From positions 345,658 to 409,657 of the forward strand of contig NZ_BCXH01000004.1 of NCBI RefSeq assembly GCF_001895005.1: a stretch of 64,000 bases of DNA, written 5' to 3'. The notes under the pieces were generated by a model that saw only the letters and a program-made list of their open reading frames with translations, ran no database searches and had not been told where the DNA came from. This document shows, piece by piece, positions 46,101-58,100 of the stretch; positions within the stretch are counted from its first letter, which is position 1; the number at the start of each line of letters is the position of its first letter. The stretch is from Rhodococcus yunnanensis NBRC 103083. Its GTDB lineage: Bacteria; Actinomycetota; Actinomycetes; Mycobacteriales; Mycobacteriaceae. The position numbers and the translations under genes are program-made.

Positions 46101-49100
46101 TCTGGTGTCCTACGTGCACGGGTCCGCCGAGATCGACAAGGACGAACTGCTGCGGCACGTGTCCGCACTCTTGCCGAGCTACATGGTGCCGTCGGTGCTC
46201 ATGGTCCTCGACGAGGTACCGCTGACACCGATCGGCAAGCTGGATCGACGTGCGCTGCCCGCGCCGGAGGTGGGCATCAGCTTCCGGCAGTTCCGTGCTC
46301 CGACCACGCCGATCGAGGAGACCGTCGCGACGGTGTTCTCCGACGTCCTCGGCGCACCGGTGGTGGGGCTGGACGACGACTTCTTCGAGCTCGGCGGTAA
46401 CTCGCTCATCGCGACACAGGTCGTGGCGAGGCTCGGTGCGGCGCTCGACGCACAGGTTCCGGTCCGGGCGATTTTCGAGTCGCCCACCGTGGCCCAGCTC
46501 GCGATTCGAGTCGAGCAGGAAGCAGGCCGTGGCGCACGTGTCGCACTCGGCCGAAGCGTGCGGCCGGAGCGCATTCCGCTCTCGCTCGCGCAGCAGCGGA
46601 TGTGGTTCCTGAACCGGTTCGACACCGAGTCCGCCACCTACAATCTGCCGATCGCACTCCGGCTGTCCGGCGCACTCGACGTGCCCGCTCTGCAGGTGGC
46701 CATTCTCGACGTCATCGATCGACACGAGTCACTGCGGACGCTGTTCCCGGACTCGGCGGACGGCCCACACCAGGTGGTGCAGGACGCCGCGCAGATCGTG
46801 CCGAACCTGATGCCGATCGACACCACCGTCGCCGAGTTGCAGCGTGCCATAGCGCATCTGGCGTCGACCGGGTTCGACGTCACCGCCGACGTGCCCGTCC
46901 GGGCTCGCCTGTTCGAGATCAGCCCGACCGAGCACGTGCTGACGATCGTCGTTCACCACATCTCCGCCGACGGTTGGTCGTTGAGTCCGCTCGCCCGCGA
47001 CATCATGATCGCGTACGCGGCCAGGACCGCATGGGAGCCGCCTGCCTGGTCTCCGTTGGCGGTGCAGTACGCGGATTACAGTGTGTGGCAGCGGTCGATT
47101 CTCGGATCGGAAGACGATCCCGCGTCGCTCATTTCCAGCCAGGTCGACTACTGGGCGGACGTACTCGCCGGGTTGCCCGACCAACTTGATCTGCCGACCG
47201 ATCGTTCGCGGCCGAGCCGGCAGTCCTACAAGGGTTCGTCGGTCCGCTTCGAGGTCTCGGCCGACCTTCACCGTCAGTTGTCGATGCTCGCCCACGCGAA
47301 CAACGCGTCCTTGTTCATGGTGGTGCACGGCGCTCTGGCGGTGCTGCTCGCACGGTTGTCCGGGACGAGCGACATCGCAGTCGGAACGCCGGTCGCCGGT
47401 CGCGGTGATGCCGCGCTCGACGATCTGGTCGGGATGTTCGTCAATACACTCGTGCTGCGGACCGAAGTCGACACGTCGCTGTCCTTCACGGAGCAGATCG
47501 GCCGAGCCAGGGAAGTTGCACTCGGTGCGTTCTCCCATGCGGATCTGCCGTTCGAGCGTCTTGTCGAGGTGCTCAATCCAGCACGTTCACAGGCCAGGCA
47601 TCCGCTGTTCCAGGTCATGTTGTCGTTCGAGAATCTCGCGCGGACACACGTCGAACTTCCCGGGCTCTCGGTCGACAGCGTCGCTCTCGACACCGAGGTC
47701 GCCAAGTTCGATCTACAGCTCAACGTCACCGAGTCGATCGGACCGGACGGCCGCGGACAGGGCATGTCGGCCGAGTTCACCTACGCGATCGATCTGTTCG
47801 ATGCGGAAACGGCGCAGAGTTTCGCCTTCCGGTTCGTTCGAGTACTGGAAGCGGTCGTCGCCGATTCTTCGGTCGCGGTAGGCGACATCGACCTGCTGCA
47901 CACGGGGGAACGCGAGCGGGTGGTGTCCACCTGGAACGGTACGAGTCGGGAGATCGCATCCGATGTCACCCTCGTGGACCTGTTCGATCGACAGGTCGCG
48001 CGCACACCGGACGCGACGGCGCTGGTGTACGAGGGCGAGGTTCTGACCTACTCCGAGTTCGATGCACGAGCGAATCGCCTTGCTCGACATCTCATCTCGA
48101 TCGGTATCGGCCCCGATACGTTGGTAGGACTTGCTATCGGGCGAAGCATGGAACTGCTCGTCGGAATGTACGCCATCGTCAAAGCGGGCGCCGGTTACGT
48201 GCCGATCGATCCCACGCAGCCGGCCGAGCGCAACGAATACATCGTCTTCACCGCATCTCCGGTGTGCGTGTTGTCCACGACGCGCGATCACCCGAATTTG
48301 GCGACGGTCGACGTCCTCGATGTGGATTCACTCGACCTCGGCGGATACTCGAGCGACCCTGTGACGCAACAGCACAGGGTGTCTCCGCTGCGTGCGCAGA
48401 ACACCGCGTACGTCATCTTCACTTCGGGTTCGACAGGCCGACCCAAGGGTGTCTCGGTCTCGCACGCCGCGATCGTCAACCGGTTGCTGTGGATGCAGCA
48501 CGAGTACCCGATCGGTGCCGACGACGTGGTGCTGCAGAAGACCCCCTCGACATTCGATGTGTCGGTGTGGGAATTCTTCTGGGCCCTGCAGAACGGAGCC
48601 TCGATAACCATTGCGATTCCGGACGGTCACCGGGATGCGGCGTACCTTCTGGAGCTGATCCAGCGTCGACGGGTGTCGGTGGCGCACTTCGTGCCGTCGA
48701 TGTTGTCGGTGTTCGTTCCCGAGGTCGAGGTACGGCGAGATGCAGGTAGCTCGCTGCGGTTGGTATTCGCTTCGGGTGAGGCTCTGGCTCCGACGACGGC
48801 ACAATCGTTGCGCCGCGCGCTGCCCAGAGTGGCATTGCACAATCTCTACGGTCCCACCGAAGCTGCAGTAGACGTGACGTACCACCCCGTGAGCGATGTC
48901 GACACCGTGGTGATGCCCATCGGTGTGCCCGTGTGGAACACCTCGGTGTTCGTGCTCGACGCACGTCTGCTGCCGGTGCCGATCGGCGTTGCGGGAGAGC
49001 TCTATCTTGCGGGCGATCAACTGGCACGTGGCTACGTAGGCCGTCCTGACCTGTCCGCCGATCGGTTCGTCGCAGATCCGTTCGCGCAGTCCGGAAGTCG

Positions 49101-52100
49101 TATGTACCGCACGGGTGACGTCGTGCGGTGGAACCGTGCAGGGGAACTCGAGTACATCGGGCGCAGCGACTCTCAGGTCAAGCTCCGAGGCCTTCGCATC
49201 GAACTCGGCGAGATCGAAGCCGTGCTGCTCGAGAACGCCGACATCGCACAGGCATCGGTGGCGGTGCGCGGCGAGCAGTTGGTCGCCTACGTGGTCACTG
49301 CACCCGACACCGATCTACGCCCGATACGAAACATGTTGGCGCAGAGGCTGGCCGAGTACATGGTCCCGTCGGTGTTCGTGCCGATGGACCGGTTCCCGCT
49401 CGGTGCAACAGGAAAGCTGGATCGCCGCGCCCTTCCCGACCCCGTGCACGTGCAGCGCGAGTACCGCGAACCGGTCACACCGACCGAGCAGACGGTAGCG
49501 CGCGTGTTCGGCGAGGTACTCGACGCGGATGCGATCGGCCTCGACGACGATTTCTTCGAACTCGGTGGAAACTCACTGATCGCAACCCGTGTCGTGACGC
49601 GGCTCGGCGCTGCCCTCGACGCCGAGATCGGCGTTCGTTCGCTGTTCGAAAACCCTTCGGTCGGTGCTCTGGCGCAGGCTCTCACGGAACGAGCAGGTGC
49701 CGGACGACGCAAGCCGTTGGTGCCGCAAGTTCGTCCCGACGTCGTTCCGCTCTCGCTCGCCCAGCAGCGAATGTGGTTCCTCAACCGGTTCGACACGGCA
49801 TCCGGTGTCAACAACATTCCCGTCGCGGTCCGCCTGTCCGGGTTGCTGGATCGGCAGGCGCTCAACATCGCCGTAGCGGACGTGCTGGATCGGCACGAAT
49901 CCCTTCGCACCGTGTACCCCGAGATCGACGGATCCGGGCACCAGGTGGTTCTTCCGACCAGCGAAGTGATCCCGGATCTTTCGCCGATCGAGATTTCCGG
50001 CGACGACATCTTCACTGTTCTCGAAGACGTGGCGACGGCGGGCTTCGACGTCACTGTCGAGTTGCCGCTGCGCGCACGCCTGTTCGAGATCAGCCCGACC
50101 GAGCACATCCTGGTGTTGGTCGTTCATCACATCTCGACCGACGGTTACTCCATGGGTCCGCTCACGCGGGACGTGATGACCGCCTATGTCGCACGGTCCG
50201 AAGGTGCCGAACCGAACTGGACAGCTCTTCCGGTGCAGTACGCGGACTACAGCCTGTGGCAGCGGGACATGCTGGGACACGAGAGCGATTCGGACTCTCT
50301 GCTCGCCAAGCAACAGGACTACTGGAAGTCCGCTCTGGAATCGATTCCCGCACAACTGGATCTGCCGACGGACCACGCGAGACCTGCGGTCGCATCGAAT
50401 CGCGGCGCAGCTGTGCCGTTCTTCATCGATCAGGCAACGGTGGGCGATCTGACGGATCTGGCGCACCGCAACGGGTCCTCGCTGTTCATGGTGATGCATT
50501 CGGCGTTCGCCGTCCTTCTCTCGCGCTTGTCGGGAAGCGACGACATCGTGATCGGCACTCCTGTCGCCGGGCGCGGCGAGTCGGCGCTCGACAATCTGAT
50601 CGGCATGTTCGTCAACACGCTCGTACTCAGGACCCCCGTCGACGGGCACTCTCGTTTCGACAAGTTCCTCGCACGCAACAGATCCATCGATCTACAGGCT
50701 TTCGCACACGCGGACGTACCGTTCGAACGACTGGTCGAAGTACTCAATCCTGCTCGTTCGCAGGCACGCCATCCGCTGTTCCAGGTCATGCTCTCGTTCC
50801 AGAACATGGAGCGGACCAGCCTGGAACTGCCGGGACTGTCGGTCTCGATGGTGGATTTCGAGACGAAGGGTTCCAAGTTCGACCTGCAGCTGACCATGAG
50901 TCAGACGGTCGACGAACACGGTGCCGACGCAGGTCTGTCCTGCTTGTTCACCTACGCCACCGACCTGTTCGACGAGTCGACAGTAGAGACGCTCGCGGCA
51001 CGGTTCGTACGGGTCCTGCGCGCAGTCAGTGCCGACTCGGCAGTTGTGATCGGCGACATCGACTTTCAGGATGCCGACGAACGCGATCAGCTCGTGCACG
51101 GTGTCAACGACACCGCGCAGGCAGTCGACGGTGCGCACACACTGGTGTCGCTGTTCGACGAACAGGTCGCTCGCACTCCGGATTCGACTGCTCTCGTACT
51201 CGCATCGGAGACCGACGAGCCCCCTCAGGTACTCACCTACGCGGAATTCGATGCCCGAGCGAACGCCCTCGCCCGCTACTTGGCGGGCCGCGGGGTCGGA
51301 CCCGAGTCCACGGTCGCGTTGGTGGCGCGTCGCTCGTTCGAGCTGCTCGTCGGAATGTATGCGATCGTCAAAACCGGTGCCGCCTATGTGCCCATCGACC
51401 CCGATCAACCTGCCGCGCGCAACGAGCACGTCCTCGCGACCGCACTGCCGCTGCTGATCCTGGCGACGCAGGACGTGGCCGATTCGATCACGGCGGACGC
51501 TCCGATCTGTGTGTTCGACCAGCTCGATCTGAGCGAAGTCTCGAGCACTCCGATCACCGATGCCGATCGCACCGCTGCGCTCCGACCGGACAACCCGGCC
51601 TACCTGATCTTCACGTCGGGGTCCACCGGCAGACCCAAGGGTGTGTCGGTCAGCCATCGCGCAATCGTGAACCAGATGCTGTGGGGACGGGATCGCTATC
51701 GCCCGACCGAAGACGACGTCTTGATTCAGCAGACCCCTGCAACCTTCGACGTCTCGGTGTGGGAGTTCTTCTGGGGGTTGGGGAACGGCGCATCACTGGT
51801 TATTGCACCCCCTGACGCGCATCGTGACCCCAGTCGGATCACCCGCATCATCGAGCGGGAACAGGTGACGCTTGCACACTTCGTTCCCTCGGTGCTGTCG
51901 GTGTACGTCGCCGACACCGAGAACGAAGCATGCCGTTCGCTGCGAATGCTGTTCGTTGCCGGTGAGATGCTTCCCCTGCCTACCGTGATTCGGGTTCTTC
52001 GGGTCCTTCCGAACGTGCGACTGCACAACCTGTACGGACCTGCCGAAACCACTGTCTACGTCACCCACCATTCGGCGTCCGGCACCGACATCGAGGCGGT

Positions 52101-55100
52101 GCCGATCGGCGTGCCGTTGTGGAACACGCAGGTCTACGTTCTGGACGAGCGGCTGCACCCCGTGCCAGCGGGTGTCCTCGGAGAACTCTACGTCGGTGGC
52201 GTGCAGCTGGCCCGTGGATACGCGAGCCGGGCCGATCTGACCGCCGAGCGCTTCGTGGCGGATCCCTACGGGGACAACGGGGCTCGTCTCTATCGTACCG
52301 GCGACCTGGTGCGATGGAACGACAGCGACGAGCTGGAATACGTCGGACGGAGCGACTTCCAGGTCAAGCTCCGGGGCCAGCGGATAGAGCTCGGAGAGAT
52401 CGAGTCCAGTCTCCGATCCGCCGGCGAGAACGTCGACGACGCGGTGGTCGTCGTCCATTCGGACGAACGCGCAGGAGACCGGCTCGTTGCCTACGTCGTG
52501 CCGCGTGTCGGCCACGCGATCGACTCGGCAGCTCTTCGTTCCGCCATGAAGGCGTCCCTGCCGTCGTACATGGTGCCGTCGTCGTTCGTCACTCTCGATG
52601 CCTTGCCGCTCAACGCCAGTGGGAAGCTCGACCGTCGCGCTCTGCCGGTCCCCAGCATGGACGTCGCGCTGTTCCGCGCACCTGTGACGCCGATCGAGGA
52701 GATCGTTGCTCAGATCTTCGGTGACGTGCTGGGCGCCGAACGGGTGGGTCTCGACGACGACTTCTTCGAGCTCGGTGGGAACTCATTGGTCGCGATGCAG
52801 CTGGTCTCGCGACTCGGGGCTGCGCTGGACACGCGCGTCGCCGTGCGTGAACTGTTCGAGAGCTCGACCGTCGGTGCATTGGCGACAAGCGTCGAACGCA
52901 AGTCCGGGACCGGTGGGCGCACAGCGCTCGGCCCGCAGGATCGTCCGTCTCTGATCCCGTTGTCCCTTGCGCAGCAACGCATGTGGTTCCTCAACCGCTT
53001 CGACCCGGAGTCCGCCGTCAACAATATTCCCGCGGCGATCAGGCTTACCGGACAGCTCGACGTCGCAGCGCTCACCGCAGCGGTGAGCGATCTCGTGAGC
53101 CGTCACGAATCATTGCGTACCGTTTATCCGGATCACGGCGGTTCCGGCTTCCAGAAAATCCTGGCCTCCGGTGACGTCACGCTCGATGTGGTGCCGAGAG
53201 ATGTCACAGCCGACGAGCTGGCCACGGCCATGTACGACATGGCAGCAACCGGGTTCGACGTCACCAGCAGCGTGCCGTTCCGAACGCGACTGTTCCGCGT
53301 CGGCGACGACGAATACGTGTTGATGTTCGTCGCCCACCACATCGCGGCCGACGGATTTTCGATGACACCGTTGGCGCGCGATGTGATGACCGCGTACGTG
53401 GCGCGGGCGGAAGGTCAGGATCCGACCTGGACGATGCTCGAGGTCCAGTACGCCGACTTCGCCATCTGGCAGCGCGACGTACTGGGATCCGAGTCCGACC
53501 CGGGCTCGCTTCTCGCTCAGCAGGAAATCTATTGGCGTCAGAACTTGGCCGACCTTCCGGACGAGGTCACGCTGCCGTCGGATCGACCACGTGGCGACAC
53601 GGCGTCGGGGCGCGGCGACGTCGTCTCCTTCGCCGTGAGCTCCGATGTCCACCGACGCTTGTCGGAACTCGCGCGCGAGGGCAACGCATCGCTGTTCATG
53701 GTCGTCCACAGTGCGGTGGCTCTGATGCTGGCGCGTATGTCGGCGACGGAGGACATCGTTGTCGGAACACCGATAGCAGGCCGTGGCGACGCGGCCCTCG
53801 ACGACGTGATCGGCATGTTCGTCAACACGCTGGTCCTGCGGACCGACGTGCAGGCTTCGGCAACGTTCGGCGAGTTGCTGGCGAGGTCTCGCGAGGCCGA
53901 TCTGGCTGCATTCGCGCACTCGGACATTCCGTTCGAGCGAGTGGTGGAGGTTCTCGACCCCGAGCGCTCCAGAAGCCGCCATCCCTTGGTCCAGGTACTG
54001 CTCGCGTTCCAGAACATTCGGCGGACCGAGTTCGAATTGCCCGGCCTGACAGTGGCATCGGTCGACGTGCATTCGGCGACGGCGCGGGCTGATCTGCAGT
54101 TGACGGTCACCGAGTCCATCGCGGAGGACGGTGCTCCCGACGGACTGGAGGTCTTCTGGACCTACTCGACGGATCTCTACGATCGACGCACGGTGGAGGA
54201 GTTCGGTGCACGACTGAATCGAGTGTTCGACGCTGTCGTCGACAACCCTCGTGTCGTCGTCGGCGACATCGATCTGCTCGGCGCCGACGAACGAGTCCTG
54301 GTGACGTCGACCTGGGCGGGTGTCGACGGTATCGATGCATCCACTCGAACGCTGGTGGACCTGCTGGACCGACAGGTCGAACAGGCGCCACACTCGACTG
54401 CGGTGGTGTTCGGTGCCGAGCGCGTGAGCTACCTCGAACTCGACGGGCGAGCCAATCGGCTTGCGCGATACTTGATCTCGATCGGTGTCGGACCCGAGTC
54501 GTTGGTTGCCGTCGCGCTGCCACGATCGGTCGAGCTCGTCGTCGCACTGTTGGCTGTGATCAAGTCCGGCGGTGGGTACGTCCCGGTCGACCCGACCAAT
54601 CCGGCGGATCGAATCGCGTACGTCCTGGAGGACGCGGCGCCTGCTGCCCTGGTGACCTGGAAGGGTCGCGAGTTCTCGGTAGCGGATGGCCTGACGTGCG
54701 TCGAAGTCGACGCTGTCGATCTCGGGGACGTCGACTCGGCGACAATCGGCGATGCCGAGCGCATTCGTCGGCTTCGTCCCGAGGACGCTGCCTACGTCAT
54801 CTACACCTCGGGGTCGACGGGACGACCGAAGGGTGTCGTGGTCCCGCACGTAGCCGTGGCGCGTCTGATGGCGAACACCGACGGTCTGTTCGAGTTCGAC
54901 TCCGGCGACGTGTGGACACTGTTCCACTCGTACGCATTCGACTTCTCGGTGTGGGAGCTGTGGGGACCGCTACTGCACGGCGGCACGCTCGTGGTGGTCG
55001 ACTACTTCACGTCGCGGTCGCCGGAGTCGTTCCGCGAACTGCTGATTCGGGAGAAGGTCACGGTTCTCAACCAGACTCCCTCGGCGTTCTATCAACTCGC

Positions 55101-58100
55101 CGAAGTGGATCGGGTTGCGCCTGTAGGCGATGCGGAGCTGGAACTGCGCTACGTCGTCTTCGGCGGTGAAGCTCTCGAACTGCGTCGGCTGTCGGATTGG
55201 TTCTCGCGTCACGGTGACCGTGGTCCCGAGCTGGTGAACATGTACGGGATCACCGAGACGACGGTGCACGTATCGCACCGTCGGATAGACAGCGAGTTGG
55301 TCGCGAGCGCGACGGGTTCCGTAGTGGGCGGCGCGATCCCTGGTCTGCGCGTCTACGTGCTCGACTCACGCCTCGAGCCGGTACCGGTCGGGGTCGCCGG
55401 TGAGATGTACGTCGCCGGTGGCACGTTGGCTCGTGGATATCTCGGACGTACGGAGTTGACGGCCACTCGTTTCGTCGCGAACCCGTTCTCGGGTACGCAT
55501 GCGCATCGCGGCGGTTCGCTGATGTACCGCACCGGTGACGTCGCGCGTCGAACCGCAGACGGCGATCTCGAATTCGTCGGTCGTGCCGACGATCAGGTGA
55601 AGATCCGGGGCTTCCGGATCGAGCTCGGCGAGATCGAAACTGCCGTATTGGAACAGAATTCGGTCGGTCAGGTCGCAGTGGTGGTCCGGGCCGACCGCCA
55701 TGACGCGCATCAGCTGGTGGCCTACGTCGTGCCTGCCTCGGGCGCCACTGCGGATCTGTCGGATATTCGGGCCGGAGTTGCCGCCCTGCTACCTGACTAC
55801 ATGGTCCCGTCGGCGTTCGTCGTCGTGCCGCAGATTCCGTTGACGGTGAACGGAAAGCTGGACCGTCGCGCATTGCCCGAACCGGTCTTCGAGATTCGAG
55901 AGTTCCGTGCACCGACCACCCCGTTCGAGGAGATCGTCGCGGAGGTCTTCGCCGACCTGCTCGGCGTCGAACGGATCGGTGTCGACGACGACTTCTTCGA
56001 ACTCGGCGGTAACTCGTTGATCGCGACTCGTGTGGTGTCGCGTATCGGTGCAGCGGCCGACGCCGTGGTTCCCGTGCGGGCCTTGTTCGAGGCGCGCACT
56101 GTCGCGAAGCTGGCCGTCGAGGTCGAACGCTCCGGTGGTGCCGGTCGCGTAGCTCTTGTTGCACGGGAGCGGCCGACGGAGATTCCGTTGTCGCTGTCGC
56201 AGCGGCGAATGTGGTTCCTGAACCGGTTCGATCCCACATCGACGGCGTACCTCGTGCCGATTGCGCTCCGCCTGTCCGGAGACTTGGACGTCTCGGCACT
56301 CGGGGCGGCGGTGGCCGATCTGATGTCGCGTCACGAGTCGCTGCGGACGGTGTATCCGGAGACCGAGAACGGGCCGGTGCAGGTCATTCTGCATCCTTCG
56401 CAGGCTGTTCCCGAACTGACGGTCACCGAGGTCGCGCCGGACGCTGTTGCCGAACAGATCGCGTCGCTCGCAGCCACACAGTTCGATGTCACGACGGACG
56501 TTCCGATTCGAATCGAGCTCTACCGGACCGATGCCACGGAGCACGTGCTCGCCATGGTTGCGCATCACATCAGCGTCGACGGTGTGTCGGTCGGGCCCTT
56601 GGCGCGCGATCTGATGACTGCCTACGCCGCGCGGACTGCGGGTGCCGATCCGGGTTGGGTTCCGCTACCTGTGCAGTACGCGGACTTCAGTCTCTGGCAG
56701 CGGGACATGCTCGGATCCGAGTCCGACGAGGATTCGACGGCAGCGCGCCAAATCGGTTTCTGGACCGAGACATTGGCGGGTCTCCCGGACGAGCTCGCGC
56801 TTCCCTCCGACCGTCCGCGGCCGGCGGCACAGTCGTTCGCCGGGGCGAGCGTCGAGTTCGACATCGATCCGGAACTGCACCGACGTCTGCGCGATCTGGC
56901 GCGGGCGCAGGGTGGCACGCTGTTCATGGCTGTGCACGCGGCGTTCGCGGGACTGCTCTCGCGGATGTCCGGAACGGAAGACATCGTCGTGGGTACGCCG
57001 ATCGCCGGTCGCGGTGACCGCGCATTGGACGACTTGATCGGAATGTTCGTCAACACTCTCGTGCTGCGCACCCAGGTGGACGGATCGATGCCCTTCACCG
57101 CTCTCGTCGACCGTGCCCGCGAGACAGATTTCGCCGCCTTTGCGAACGCGGACGTGCCGTTCGAGCGACTGGTGGAGGTCATCAACCCCGTTCGCTCGAC
57201 AGCTCGGCATCCGTTGTTCCAAGTCGGATTCTCGTTCCAGAACCACGGTGTCACCGATCTGGCACTTCCCGGTCTCGACATCGCTGCGGTGGAGGTCGAA
57301 TCCGGTGTCGCGCAGTTCGATCTGCACCTGATCGTGGTGGATCGCTACGACGAGAGCGGGTCACCCGCAGGCATGGCTGCGGAGTTCACGTACGCGAAGG
57401 ACCTGTTCGACCACGCAACCGTCGGCTCGATCGCCCAGCGTTTCGTGCGGTTGCTCGAATTCGTCGTCGATCGACCCGACGTGCCGATCGGCGATGTCGA
57501 CGTACTCGACACGGTCGAGCAGACACTCGTCGTCGAATCGTGGAACCAGACGGCTCACCCGGTGAACCGTGAGGCCACGTTGGTCTCGCTGTTCGACGCT
57601 CGAGTCACCGCCCAGCCCGACGCGACTGCGTTGGTCGACGGCGCCGACCGCCTCACGTTCCTTGAATTCGATTCGCGGATAAACCGATTGGCGCGTTACC
57701 TGATCTCCCGCGATGTCGGACCGGAAACTCTGGTGGCGCTGGCGATTCGTCGTAGCGCCGATCTGGTCGTCGCGATGTTCGCGGTCGCGAAAGCGGGTGG
57801 CGCCTACGTGCCGCTCGATCCCGATCAGCCACGGGAGAGGATCGACTACATCCTGGGGACCGCCAGGTCGGTACTGCTGCTGACGACGTCGAACGACGGC
57901 TCCGGATTCTCGGAGCACCCGGTCCCGGATCTTCCGACGACGTACGTCGACGATCTCGATCTGTCCTCGTATGAGGACTCGCCGATCACCGACGTCGAGC
58001 GGTTGTCCTCGCTCGGTGCCGCCAACTGTGCCTACGTCATCTTCACCTCGGGATCGACAGGTAGGCCCAAGGGCATCGCCGTGAGCCACGCCGCGATCGT

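Noticed and set aside
49128..51815. 895-codon open frame in another plus-strand frame of the NRPS
   Set aside because: It is a frame shadow of modules 3 and 4, Arg/Ser/Gly-rich with no known motif.
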